Positions 44,862 through 57,579 of a stretch of DNA of 64,000 bases are shown one piece after another. Position 1 is the first letter of the stretch, and every line of letters starts with the position of its first letter. Below the pieces are notes generated by a model, which was not told the origin of the DNA, did no database searches, and saw nothing but the letters and a program-made list of their open reading frames with translations. The position numbers were made by a program, and so were the translations under genes. Source of the DNA: Begonia masoniana (Eukaryota; Streptophyta; Magnoliopsida; Cucurbitales; Begoniaceae); the NCBI GenBank assembly GCA_022432975.1, contig CM039509.1, positions 9,700,621 through 9,764,620 on the forward strand. The letters run 5' to 3'.

Positions 44862-46938
44862 GCACTCTGACAAGCGATACCTTCTTATTTCTTAGTTCTC
44901 TTTCCTCTGAATCTAGAACTTGAATTTTCGTTTCTTCATATGATAGATCAAGATTGATTGCAAAGTCTAAAGATCTCATTGGTAATACATGTGAGGAATC
45001 CGGTACATACTTCTTTAACATCGAGACATGAAATATATTGTGCACATGCTGACTGAATTCGGGAAATTCAATTAATAAGCGACTTCTCCAACTCTTATTG
45101 AAATTTCAAATGGGCCTATAAATCTTGGGCTTAACTTTCATTTTTTTCCAAAGCGCATCACACCTCTCATTGGCGAGATTTTTAAGAAACTTGATCCACT
45201 ACTGCAAACTCCAACTTTCTTTTTCTTCAATTTGCATAGCTTTTCTATCTACTATGGGCTATAAGAATTCTTTTTCGGATCAACGCAACAATCTCAGCCG
45301 TCTGCCTCAAAATATCTGGCTCAACAAGTATTCCTTCACCCACTTCATCCCAATGCACTGAAGATCTACACTTTTTGCCATATAAAGCTTCATAAGGTGA
45401 CATCTCAATCAAAACTTGATAACTGTTGTTGTAGGCGAACTCCACCAATAACAGGTTTTTACTCCAATTTCCTTGGAAATCAATAGCACAAGCCCGTAAC
45501 ATATCCTCTAAGGTCTAAATCCTCATTTTTGATTGTCCATCAGTCTAAGGGTGAAAAGCTGTACTGAAGTTCAACTGAGTACCCATAGCTTTCTACATAC
45601 TCTTTCAAAATTTAGAGGTAAAACACGCATCTTAATCAGACACGATAGAAATGGGCGTGCCATGTAGTCTAACAATCTTTTGAACATAAAACCGAGCATA
45701 CTGATCCGTAGTATATGTAGTCTTACAGGGAGAAAATAAGCCAATTTGGTTAGTCGATCAACTATAACCCAAATAGAGTTGTGACCCTTAACTGTCTTAT
45801 GAAGCCCCACTACAAAATCCATAGCGATATGCTCCCACTTCCACTGAGACACCATAAGTGGTTGCAAGGTACCAGCAGGTCGTTGATGCTTCGCTTTGAC
45901 TTGCTGACAAGTGAGACATTTCTCGACTAATTTAGCTACATCCACTTTTAATCCACGCCACCAATAATGCTGCTTCAAATCTCGATACATTTTTGTTGAA
46001 TCATGATGTATCGAGTAAGTGGTTGAGTGTGCTTCCTCTAATATAGCTCACTTTAATCTAGCATCCTCAGGTATACACAATTTGTTTCTGAACTAGATAA
46101 TCCCGTCATCTGACATAGAGAATTTAGAAACATTTCCAGCCTCTATCTCACATTTCACCTTGCAAACAAATGCATTACCACGTTATTTATCATTTATTTG
46201 CTCAAGCAAGCTTGGCTGAAGCGTCAAAGCAAACAATCTGTTCAATAACCCAAACGATACAACTTTGATATCAGATTTCTGCATCTCCTCAATTAGCTGT
46301 CTTGGAATCTGCTGTAGTGAATAAACTTGCGACGATGTTCTTCTACTCAATGCATCAGCTACAGCATTAGCCTTGCCAAGATGATAAATAATCTCACAGT
46401 CATAGTTCTTTACTAACTCCAACCAAATGCGTTGTCTCATATTCAGATCCTTCTGAGTTAGAAAATACTTCAGACTTTTATGATCCGTATAAATTTTGCA
46501 TCTCTCCCCATAAAGATAGTGTCTCCAAATTTTCAATGCATGAACCACCGCTGCAAGTTTCAAATTATAAGTTGGGTAGTTCTTCTCGTGATCTTTCAGT
46601 TGTCTTGAGGCATATGCTACAACTTTTCCTTCTTGCATGAGAACACATTCCAATCCATACTTGGAAGCATCACTATACACCACATATTTTCCCGATCTAA
46701 ATGGTATAGTAAGTATAGGTGCTGAGACCAACCGCTTCTTCAGCTCCTGAAAGCTTTGTTCGCACTCATCGTTCAATAAATATTTGACATCTTTCTTGGT
46801 TAGTTTCATAAGCTGGTTGGCTAATCTTGAAAATTCTTCTATAAATCTCCGACGATATCCCGCAAGACTATGAAAACTCTTTATCTCAGCCACGTTCTTT
46901 GGTTGTGGCCACTAATAGTTTCAATCTTCACTGGGTCC
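44862..46938 (-). pseudogene. Gypsy 1 pol: RNase H, integrase and tail
   Basis: 46893-46183 gives the end of reverse transcriptase and RNase H ([52 protein letters not shown]). 45990-45571 gives the integrase zinc finger and core (CLTCQQVKAKHQRPAG, MDFVVGLHKTVKGH). 45502-45245 continues the core (FAYNNSYQVLIEMSPYEALY). 45045-44862 gives the C-terminal part (IFHVSMLKKYVPDSSH). Frameshifts separate the pieces, one of them just before 46893. Upstream coding is cut by gypsy element 2 at 46939. Confidence 0.85.
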
Positions 46939-49265
46939 TGTCAGGACCTGATTCAACCAACCGAAGCCTAACGGGCTAGAGGATTTCCAAAGTGGGAAGG
47001 AGTCGAATGTCTAAGGGATGCCCTCATTGGCACTCATATCTCACATGCATGAATCGTTATGAGTTAATGAAACATAATTGTTTAACTTGGTATTCTAAAT
47101 TTGGATGCTTCGTTTAAAATCATTATTATTATTATTTTATAAAAACATTTAAAACATAAAACATATAAAACAACATACATTTTATACATTGAAAATTTAC
47201 TTAAACATCAGAGTACTAACACAGAAGCTACTACAAAAGTAGATCACTACATGTCACCTTTCAAAAAGCTTTTTACAAAGGAAAAACCAAACATCCCACC
47301 CGAACAAAAACACCATCTACCTTGATGGTTCACCTATACCTCTTCGCAAGCTTTATATTGTCTTATGTTTTCCCTTTCGGTGAACGTTTTCGATATCTGC
47401 AAAAATATAAATTATCCATATAATGAGCTTTTAGCCTAGTAAATAAATCTAACACATAGAATAACTAATCCAAACTTTATTAACATCATATAGGATCAAT
47501 CATAATCTTCCACTACAATGATTCTTTGTAAATCATATAAATCATGTTCTTTTAAAAGTCATGCAAATGCTATAAAAGTAAGTATGCTCGAAATCAATAT
47601 TTTGAAATCACTCAACCATTGTTTGAAATTATTTTCATCAAATAAATCCAATGCAAATAGAATGAACTTTGCATGATTAAAACCATCTTTTTAAGAAAAC
47701 TCTAATACATCTTTTAACAACTAAATGTTTATGTTAAAAATGCAATACACTCTAATCCCAACATGTATAACCATCACACTATCATACACGTTCTCGGGCT
47801 TTCTTCGACACGGCTGTAGGACCCTAGTATTGCTTCCTCTCGAGGTTTAAGGATTTTCAACCCAAGGAGGACATTAAGTTGATCTCCTTCTCATTTTCAT
47901 AGTGATACACATCGCATACATAGAGGCAAATTCAACCGGTGGGTTCATGTGTTACCAAGATTGCCAACTTTCTCTTTTCCTCAAATGCATGCTTTAACAC
48001 ATTTTATAAAACCAATGTCATGCACATTTAAAACCATGCAACTCCATCATGAAAATTATTTTGAAAACCAGCATATCGCATTGATTTAAACAATATTTTC
48101 AAAACATTCATTTTTAACATCACAACACAATTTCAAAACATAAATTTTCATAAAACATCATTCAATTTATATCAAAACAACATTCATTTAATCACTTCAA
48201 TCCACAGTCAAAATTCTAAGCCTAACCAGAACCAAGAACATAATTTAAATCTATCTCTACGTAAACAATGCAATAAAGATTAAATTAACTATTTTAAATG
48301 TAAGATTTACTTACCTACTGAATGTTCCTCCTCTCCCACAAAATTTCCACCTAATAAACTTATTTTTAATCCTATAGAATCATCTCTCCAAGTTGAGTAA
48401 CTTTCCTTTGAGAAGCAAGTCCAAAATCCAATTTTTTCTCCATTTTTTTCTCTCTTCTTTCTTCTTCTCCTCTTCTTTCTTCTCCCCTCTCTGGTCTTGC
48501 AGGAAATTACAGAGTTCTATGCATTCTCTAGTCTTTTCTAAAGAGCTCTTGGGGTAGATTTACCATTCTATTCTTTTAGTCCATGTAAAAGTACTATTTT
48601 ACATTTTCTTGCATGATTAATTGCAAAAATACCATGATTACTTATGTTTAACTTTACTTAGCTGAAACTAATTAATTTTGATTAGTCTTTAGTTAATCAA
48701 CATGATTAGCATAATTAATAATGATAAATTAGCTTTAATCATACTTAATTAACTTAACTAATCACTTAAGCAAACAGCTTAGCTAACAAGTGCTGACTGC
48801 CACGTGTCATAACTCCATTGATTGTCTAATGTTACTGCATGGATACATACTAAAAAGGGTTGGAAACATTTTTCCTTCTTTAACTTTTTTCAAGTTCTCA
48901 TTCTAAGATGGAGTTTAAAGCTATTTACCAAAATAGTGCAGTTTAAAACGTAAACTGCATTTATCAGATTAAAAAGTAGATCACTTTTGCTACATACATC
49001 CAAATTCTTTCATTCAAAAGAAATTATTTTCCTCTACACGTCTAGTTTAAGACTGCAAAATTTCATAATAATCCAATCATCACACTAAATTTTATAACAC
49101 TTATAATCAAGTTTATTTCTACAAAATAGTTTCATTCTTAGCATTTTCAAGGATTTTGTACCATTTCTTTCATAGAACTTCCATAATTTATATTCATATA
49201 TTATCCATAATAAATATCTACAATACATTATTAACAATAGAATATTGAAGGCTTAAACCATTACA
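46939..49265 (-). repeat. 3' LTR of gypsy element 2
   Basis: 2327 bases, starting TGTCAGGACCTGATTC and ending TAAACCATTACA on the plus strand. The partner begins at 61980. Confidence 0.92.
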
Positions 49266-49275
49266 TTCTTCCACT
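49266..49275 (-). other. Polypurine tract of gypsy element 2
   Basis: AGTGGAAGAA in element orientation, directly before the LTR start TGTAATGG. Confidence 0.7.
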
Positions 49276-49704
49276 GTTAATAAAATTTCGTCCCGAAATT
49301 TATCTCTAACTTAGTTCTCAAAAAGTCGGGGATTCTTTTCTCTATTTTCACTTTCTATTTCTCATGTGGCTTCTTCGACTCCCTTCTCTTCCATAATATG
49401 TTCACAATAGGAATCACTTTATTCCTTAGCACTTAATCTTGTGAATCAAGGATAGTAACCGGTTCTTCCACTATTGTCATATCTTGTTGAAATTCCAATT
49501 CTTTCCAATCCAAAACATGTGAGGGATCTGGTTCATATTTTCTTAACATTGAAATATGAAAAACATCATGTATTCCCACCAATTGAGGAGGTAATGCAAT
49601 TTTATAGGTTTCGAAACCTACTCTTTGTAATATCTGGAAAAGTCCTACAAATTTTGGAGCTAATTTACTATATTTTCCAAATTTACTCAAACTACGGTGT
49701 AATC
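49276..49704 (-). pseudogene. Gypsy 2 pol C-terminus
   Basis: 49690-49433 encodes KFGKYSKLAPKFVGLFQI and IHDVFHISMLRKYEPDPSH, the region after the integrase core in chromoviruses. Then a stop, RNKVIPIVNILW, a frameshift and a TGA (49364-49362) at the conserved Trp of the terminal EEAT-W motif. The frame continues in 52345 onwards across solo LTR C. Confidence 0.8.
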
Positions 49705-52344
49705 TGTAATATCCGGCTTGTACGGATTTTTAGAATATTCATATTTTATTATATATGTGGTATTTTTGGTAAATATGTCAAATCAGGTCCGATTTACGAA
49801 AAGAAAGCGTCATTATGATCCTGACGAATAATAAGAATTTTAACGAATTTTGGAGAATTTTCGGAGTTATAACGCTATATTCCGAGTAATTACCTCTATC
49901 GTAATATAATTGACGTTTTAGTAAAAATAGTAAATGAGGTCCAAATTGCGAACGGATAGTTTTAATAAATCTCTGGTAACTAATTGGACTTATTGGCGAA
50001 ATTAGGAAATTTGGTGATCCCGAATAGTTGGACGATTAACGAAACGAAGGACGAAACAAATATAAAAATCAGTGAAGGGCAATATAGTAATTTACAATTT
50101 CATTTTTTATAAAATAACCTAATTTCTTTCTCTCCCTCACTTTCTCTCTTTTCTTCTCTGGATTTCACGAACCAGAGAACTTCTCCTCTCGCGGCCGCCG
50201 ACGCCCTTCCCTGTTCCGACCCCGTCCGACCTCCGTTTGTTCCGATTTCTTCACGGTTTCTCCTCCTCTCGCTACCCTCGGTAAGTAACTTCGGTCTTTG
50301 AGCGTTAAATTCCAAGTTTTAGGTCGATTTAACGTTAGGGTTTCGATTAGGGTTTCGATAAAAATGTCGAATTAGGGCTCGTAATTAATAGGTTAGCCGT
50401 GATTAAGTATGTATTGAACGTATTTGACGTTATTGGACGAAGAAAAATCAATTTGTGAAAAAGTTAAAAATTGGTAAATTTCCGGGTTTTTGAGAAAAAC
50501 TCGTTAATTGAGATTTCGGATTATCGAGCCTTAATTGACATTCTAAATGCTTTGATTAGCTAAGTTGGAATTTAGAAAATTCATTAGTTAAGGATTTTAT
50601 AATTTGAACGTTTATAATTCAAATTGGTTTTAACGGTGGATATCGTGTTTTCCTTAGACACACGACTCCCGTGGACGAAGCTTGAGATCCAGCGCGCTCA
50701 AGGTAAGTTCTCGTGACTTGCTTGACCGAAAGGTCTACACCATACCTCGTCGTCGTATCAAGGATCCTTGAGGGTTCCTTGTTTTACGTTGTTTAGGTTG
50801 GGTAGTTAGGTTGGTTGTTTATAGGTTATGTTGTATTGTCTTGTTGATATGTATGCTGTTTGTTTACTTTCCGCTGATTAACTGTTCATGCATCACGTAT
50901 TTCAAATGTCATAGAAAATGGATTTCCGCACGTGTTTTAAGGAAAGAAATGAACCTCTGTAATTAATGTACGTAATCTGTATCTGTATCTGTATCTGGTT
51001 ACGCGAGGTGGGGCTCAGGCATGGCTGTAGGGTTTGTGAGCATGTACCCCCCTCCTCTAGGTGGAAAGTGGTAGTTCGACCGCGGAATGTATCCTTTCCA
51101 TTTAGAGGGCTGATATCTCGGTAACAATCTGTCTGCGACGTAATGAAAATGAATCTGTAATCTGAATCTGTATCTGTTTCTGTATCTGAATCTGAGCATG
51201 TTTTCTGAATGGCATCTGCACGCATGCATCTGCATTTACGAAGCTTACTGAGATTTCAATATCTCATATGTGTCTGTATGGTGTAGGTGATATTCTAGGT
51301 GATATCGAACCAGGTGAGGACGACGTTCTTCCTCCTGACGTCTGACGCAGTTGATGGATGACGATCGTGGGAGTGCGCTGAGTAGTCGAGGCGCTTTTGA
51401 CCCGTGGGGATCGTCTGTGTATGTATTCTGGGGGATATTTGGTTAATACGAATGCATAGAACATATTAGGTTGTTTGGATCTGGTTAGGGGTTAGATAAC
51501 CTTTTGATGCTTTAAATGTTTTGGGCAATTGTATGTAAAACGTCTTTGTTTAAACTGTTTTGATAAACGTTATGAAATGTTTTGGTTTAAATGTTTAAGT
51601 TAAATGAAAATGTTTTGAAATGTTGTTTGTAGGTTGTTACGGATAGCTCGGTTTTTAGAGCTATCCACGCAGTTGGACTTCGCAAAGTCCAAAGCGAGTC
51701 GATTGAGTTTAGGTTATGTTTTAATTGGTTGAGTGCATGTGTGAGTTTTGGTGATTACTGGTGAAAGGAAGAAGGTGATTTGCTCTCTGGAGATCGGATT
51801 CCAGAGAACAAATAAATGTGTTTGAAGCTGAAAATTTTGAAGTGTTAAAGTCTCGAAGGAAAAGAAGGATCGCTGCATAGTGTGCAGCGATCGATCTCTG
51901 CTTTTCAGCAGAGATCGATCGCTGCCCTTGATGTAGGCAGCAGCGATCGATCTCTGCTGAAAGCAGAGATCGATTGCTTGCTGCATGCAAGCATGCAGCG
52001 ATCGATCTCTGTAAACTACAGAGATCGATCGCTTGCTGCCAATATGCAAGCAGCGATCGATCTCTGTAGTTTACAGAGATCGATCGCCCCCCTCCTTTTG
52101 GCAGCTAGTTCCGATTCTGCCCCTCTGTATTTAATGTTATTAAATGTTTAAATGATTTAAGTTTTATTAATAGTTTTAGTTTATATTTTAAATGATTTAC
52201 CAAACGAACTTCGATTTCGATTCCGGTTTCGGCTTCGATTTCAATTCCGCTTTAACGTTAGGTTTTAAAGTTTTATTTAAAATGTAAAAATAAAAATGAA
52301 AAATTTATACGGAGAAAATGGGGTACAGTATTAGGGTTGTTACA
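49705..52344 (+). mobile_element. Solo LTR C
   Basis: 2640 bases from TGTAATATCCGGC to AGGGTTGTTACA, flanked by a perfect TAATC duplication (49700-49704, 52345-52349). It interrupts the integrase end of gypsy 2, and the frame on both sides matches when one duplication copy is counted. Homologous in inverted orientation to solo LTR A. Contains an alternating TCTGTATCTGTATCTG tract near 50980 and a hairpin cluster at 51884-52089. Confidence 0.93.
51884..52089. repeat. Four-hairpin array in LTR C
   Basis: GCAGCGATCGATCTCTGC (51884-51901) pairs perfectly over 18 bases with 51908-51925. Three more head-to-head hairpins follow, built from the same GCAGCGATCGATCTCTG / CAGAGATCGATCGC halves with different loops. 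GATC and CGATCG are present in every stem. Confidence 0.93.
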
Positions 52345-53170
52345 TAATCTTACTTTAACAAACACATGATCGCCTTCATTAAATTCAAGAGGTCTTCTTC
52401 ATTTATTAGCATAGCTCTTTTGACGACTTTGAGCAGTCTCCAATCATTGCTTAATGAGTTTAATCTTTTCATTACTTTCATGTTTCAAGTCTGGTTCCAA
52501 TAAGACCTTCTCACCTATCTCGTTCCAGCATAATAGAGATCTACAAGGTCTCCTATATAGTGCTTCAAATGGTGTCATACCTATACTTACTTGGTAATTA
52601 TTGTTATAAGGAATTCCATAAGATGAATATAATCTTCCCAACTTCCTTGAAAATCCATAATACATGCTCATAACATATTTTCCAAAATTTAGATTGTCCT
52701 CTCGGATTGGCTATCAGTTTGTAACAATTTCTCTTAAATACAATTTACTTATCTGATCAATTGAATGAGTACTACGCATGGGTAGAAAATGATTTGATTT
52801 GGTAAGTTGATCAATTATTACCAAAATAGTATCATTTCTCTTTGACGATCTAGGTAATCTCGTTACAAAGTCCATCGTTATATATTCTCATTTCCATTCA
52901 ACTACTGGTAATGGAATGAGTAATCCTGATGGTTTCTTATGCTCAATTTTAATCCTTTGACAAGTCATGCATTTGGAAACAAACTTGGCTATTTCAGCTT
53001 TCATTATCTTTCTCCAATATTGTTTCTTCATGTTTTGGTACATCCTGTTATTTCTAGGGTGGATGACAAATTTTGAATAATGGTTTTCCATTAAAAAATT
53101 TTCTTTCAATTCTTGATCATCGGGAATCACTAAACGACCTTGATATCTTACTCCCTAATTAATATGCATG
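52345..53170 (-). pseudogene. Gypsy 2 integrase
   Basis: 53130-52888 gives the integrase zinc-binding region (HPRNNRMYQNMKKQYWR, CMTCQRIKIEHKKPSG). 52671-52444 gives core end motifs (SIGMTPFEALYRRPCRS, CWNEIGEK). Between them the core is decayed with frameshifts. Ends at the LTR C insertion. Confidence 0.8.
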
Positions 53171-53187
53171 GAAAAATTTTCAATTTT

Positions 53188-54600
53188 CTATGCTTCAATC
53201 TTAGTTTTCAATTTAACTATTTCAACACCATTGTCTTGTGCCTCCATAATCCTTTGTACCAAATTAGGTCTCACATTCACATTTTGAAGGTACACTTGTT
53301 CATTGCCTTCTCTTAATTGCAAATTGAATTTGTCAATCTCAGACCACATTTTATATTCTTTAATACCAATACGGGCTGCCATCAATCTTGATTTTCTACT
53401 CAAAGCATCTGCCACCACATTTACTTTACCCAGGTGGTATTGGAGAGTATAATCATAATCTTCCAAGAATTCCATCCAACGCCTTTGTCTTTGATTCAAC
53501 TCCTTTTGAGTAAATAAATACTTTAGATTTTTGTGATATGAAAACATTTCAAATGTCTCTCCATATAGATAATACCTCCAATGTTTTAAAGCAAAAACCA
53601 CTGTAGCAAGTTTCAAATCATGAACCCTATAATTCCTTTCATGTGGTTTCAATTTGCCTCGAAATATATGCCACTACTTGATCGTTTTGCATCAAGACAC
53701 ATTCCAATCCATTTAAGGATGCATCACAATATACCATATAACCTTTTCCTCTTTCTGGAATTATAAGAATTGGCGGAGACACTAATTTTGTTTTCAACAA
53801 CTAAAAGACTACCTCACATTTGTCATCCCATTCATATTTTACACCCTTTTTAGTTAATCGGTTCAATGACATTAAAATTTTGAAAAATCCTTCAACAAAT
53901 CTTCTATAGTATCTGGCTAATCCCATAAAACTTCTTATTTCTGAAATTGACTTAGGTTGTTCCTAATTTTGCACCGCTTTGGTCTAAGGATTAACCGCAA
54001 TACTATTCTCAGAAATCACATGTCCCAAAAATTTAACTTCCTCAAACCAAAACTCACATTTACTTAACTTGGCATATAATTGGTGTTGTTTAAACAGGTC
54101 CAAAACACAATGCAAGTGTTTTTCACGGTCCTGTCTTGAAGAGGAATATATCAAAATATCATCTATGAATACAATCACAAAACTGTTAAGATACGATCTA
54201 AACACTCCGTTCATCAAGTCCATAAACGATGCAGGTGCATTCGTCAAACCGAAGGGCATAACCAAATACTCTTAATGACAATAACAAGTTCTAAAAGCAT
54301 TTTTAAGAATATCTTCTTCCCTAGTTTTTAGTTGATGGTATCCGGACCTTAAATCAATTTTCAAGAACTAGCATGAACCTCTCAACTGATCAAATAGATC
54401 GTCAATCTGAGGAAGTGGATACTTGTTCTTTACTGTTACTCTATTTAGTTGTCGATAGTCAATACACATTCTTAATGTACGATCTTTCTTTTTAACAAAC
54501 AAAGTGGGAGCATGCCATAGAGATGTGCTAGGCCTTATAAATCATTTCTCCATTAATTCCTATAATTGTACTTTCAATTCCTTTAGTTTGGCTGGTGCCA
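53188..54600 (-). pseudogene. Gypsy 2 reverse transcriptase and RNase H
   Basis: Reverse transcriptase motifs run from about 54600 to 53850: [30 protein letters not shown], the catalytic [12 protein letters not shown], then FLGHVISEN (54265-53984). RNase H at about 53760-53188 includes [15 protein letters not shown] and VADALSRKSR. In the usual TDHKSLKY motif the sequence reads SYHKNLKY, so an Asp is replaced. Frameshifts and stops near 53660 and 53980 break the frame. Confidence 0.85.
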
Positions 54601-55380
54601 TACGATGAGGAGCAATGAAAATCAGATTTGTACCCGGATACACTTCAATTACGAATTCTATCTCTCTTCTTGGAGACAATCCAGGTAGTCCTTCTAGAAA
54701 AACATTCATATACTCATTTACCACTTCAATAGATTTAATCTTTTTATCACCATCTGGCTCAATCAAAAGGTTAGCTATCCATCTTTTAAACTCAAAAGAA
54801 GTTCGAGGGAAGTGACATTTAATTGCATTTACCTCACCATAAAATGAAAATGTTTCTCCTTGTGGAAGACATACCGTTATTTTCTTTCGGTAACAATCCA
54901 TAATTACTTTGTACTTAGATAATCAATTCATCCCCAAAATAACATCAAACCAATCAAGTTTCACAACTATAAAGTCTACCACTAACTCATGGTCTTTAAT
55001 TCATACTACACAAGATTTGCATATTTTATCTACAACAATATTTCCTCCCAACGGTGATTCCACACCCAAAGCATATGGTAATAACATTGTTTCTAATCCC
55101 AAAGCATACAAAACATAAGCTGACACAAATGAATGTGTTGCTCCGAAATCAAATAAAATTTGAACTTTAGAATTGTAAAGTAAGAAAGTAACTTCGATTA
55201 CGACATTATTAGTTTGTTCACCAAAAGCACCAAAGGTATGCACTTTAGATTGTGAACTAGCAACTTGTGAAACATTTCTTCTAAATTTTCTAGGTGCTTG
55301 TTGATTTGGTCTTACATATGAAGGAGGACTCAAGTTAGAAAATTTAGTTTGTTGACCCCCTTGTTGAGTATAAGGATTTT
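54560..55380 (-). pseudogene. Gypsy 2 protease and RT N-terminal linker
   Basis: 55333-55001 holds a retroviral-type aspartic protease region with ILFDFGATHSFVSAYV. The catalytic Asp-Ser-Gly triad is Asp-Phe-Gly here (about 55143-55151), so it is inactive as read. 54901-54560 gives the linker leading to reverse transcriptase (VFLEGLPGLSPRREIEFVIE). Confidence 0.8.
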
Positions 55381-55387
55381 CAGCCTT

Positions 55388-56212
55388 CTATTTCTTACAA
55401 TTTCTTCTTATGTGGCCCGCTTCACCACAATAATAACATGTTTTATTCCATGTATCATTTGTGTGGGAACTGTCACCCTCACTTTTAGCTGGTTTACTTA
55501 AAAGTGAAGTGGAGTAAATCTTGATTTTTTGAACTTTTGATCTTCTCCACTTACTATTTCTTGATTCTTTCCCTTTATTTTTCTTCTTGCTCACCATAAG
55601 TTTTTGTTCAATTAGCATGACTCTCTCCACCATATCCGAATATGACTCAAATTTTAAAATGACGAGTCTATTAGAATACCCGATCTAAGGCCTTGCTCGA
55701 ACCTTTGGGCTTTAGCAGCTTCATTGGAAATAAACTGTCCTACATACTTTGATAACTCCTCAAACTTGGTTTGATAGTCCAAAACACTAATGTCTTTTTG
55801 AACCAGCTCCAAGAATTCTTTAGCTTTTGTTTGTCTAACATACTTAGGAAAGAATCTCTCCAAGAAGATATTTTCAAATTGTTTCCAACTAAATTGGCCA
55901 CCTAGGGATACCTTACTCTGATCCCACAACTTATCCGCCTTATATCAAGTTGATTTACGGCAAACTTGATTTTGAATTCATTTGGAATTCTCACAATTTT
56001 AAACTTCTTTTTTATTTGTCTTAGCCACTTCTCAGCTATGACTTTCTCCTCTAAATATCAGAGGTTTAGCTTTTCGAAACCCCTCCAACAATTATATTTC
56101 AATTGAATCCGTACTTTCAACTCTCTCATTGGTCTATTGAGCAACATTTCTATTAACAATATTGGCTAAAGCTATGATAGCTCTTTGCATTTCAACTATC
56201 TTTGTAATAACC
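55388..56212 (-). pseudogene. Gypsy 2 gag, main part
   Basis: 55929-55654 holds the Gag domain (FSWKQFENIFLERFFPKYVR, EFLELVQKDISVLDYQTKFE). 55633-55388 continues with a basic segment and the zinc knuckle CYYCGEAGHIRRNC. Upstream, 56212-55930 encodes the N-terminal region with two stops. The frame is cut at 56212 by element E and continues at 61812. Confidence 0.85.
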
Positions 56213-56639
56213 CGGAAATTTTATTGAATAAAATTTAAAGTTTTGTTAAGATTTCGTGAGAGATTTTAACGGGTTAATTAGTTTATTAAAATTTGAGATT
56301 TTATTTGAAAAAAAAATTTCAAAAAGATTTAACTGGCCGAGTGGACAAGAATTTAACGAGAATATGGAAGTTTAAACACGTGAGGACGATTTAGTAAATT
56401 AGTTAACAAAAATAAATAAATAATAAAATATGTTGTTTTAATTAATTTAAAAGAAAAGTGAATAAATTTGGTGGAACAAATGGTTTCTAATTTAGGTTCG
56501 GTCCCAGTGAAATTAAGCTGGGGATTATACTTTAAAAACAAGATTTAATGAAATTCGAAATGGTCGAAAACACGAGAGGGCAAAACGGTAAATGATAATT
56601 TATTAATGTTTTAATAAGATTTATTATTATTAATAATTA

Positions 56640-56675
56640 AACAACAGAATGGCTCGAAGGAGCCATTCTGTTGTT
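56640..56675. repeat. 16-base perfect hairpin in element E
   Basis: AACAACAGAATGGCTC (56640-56655) and its exact reverse complement (56660-56675) with loop GAAG. Confidence 0.95.
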
Positions 56676-57579
56676 CGAGCCTTCGGTGCTCGCGATCGGA
56701 GAAGGAAGGGGAGGGACGAGGAACGCCGGCGATTCCTCACCGTTTTCAGGCCAGACGACGGTGGCGCTTCTAGGGCTGCCATTTCCGGCCGTCTTTGCGC
56801 ACAAACCGAATGGTAAGTCTTCCCCTTCCTGTTTCCCTGTTTCGGTTCTATTCGTGGCCGAGGGTGATAAGCAAGTTTGGGCTCCGATCACCGGTCATTT
56901 TTGAGCGTTCTTGGCTCGAGATTGCCGGACATTAGGCCGGCTTTAGTCGCCTGGCCGTGAGGAGCCCAATTTGGGCGAAAAACCAGCAAGCCCGATTTGG
57001 GCATTTCGGTTTTTGGTGTGTGTAGCCTCAAAATTTTGGTTAGTTTATTTTAATTAGGTATGAGGGGGATTGATTGGTGAAGAAATTGGTGTGAATTGAT
57101 GAAAAACCAGAAAGGGGAAAAATTTTGATTTAGGAGAGAATTGGATTTTTTCCATTTTGACCTAGCTACGGTTGTTTGTTTTAAAATTTCTTTTGGAAGG
57201 TTAAAATAGGTTATTAGAGGAGTACGTGGCCGCTGGAATCGTTCGATTCCGATAACCGACGCGAAAGTTATGTACGTTTGAAGTTTAGGGTCGGTTTTTA
57301 CTGAACCCAAATTAGTGACCCGTTTAGTTAGATTTTAGTTGGATTAGGCTAGAAATAGTAGTTTGAGAATAATTGGTGAATGTAAGTTTGATTTCGATGA
57401 AGTTTGAATTTTTGTCGTAGGTCGAGCCGTAGGTGGGCAAGAAACCGAACATCCTCAGCAAGCTAGGACGCCAGGTAAGTAGTAGTGTGGGTGTAATGCT
57501 TGAGAGTCGCCCAGAAGGGCCTATATCACAGTTGGTTGCATGTTGCGAGTCGTAAACACGTTTTGAGTAGTCTGTATGT

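Larger units (their letters stand above)
40825..46938 (-). mobile_element. Gypsy element 1, 3' part (Tekay-like)
   Basis: Minus-oriented Ty3/gypsy element whose 3' LTR is 40825-42648 and whose pol lies at 42665-42770 and 44862-46938. It is split by solo LTR D (42776-44856) and truncated on the right, at 46939, by insertion of gypsy element 2. The remainder is beyond the window. The pol C-terminus pattern (REL-NKKVSLVRVLW) suggests the Tekay/Del chromovirus lineage. Confidence 0.8.

Noticed and set aside
51714..52151. Frames rich in DRSL/RSIA repeats on both strands
   Set aside because: They are translations of the hairpin array in solo LTR C.
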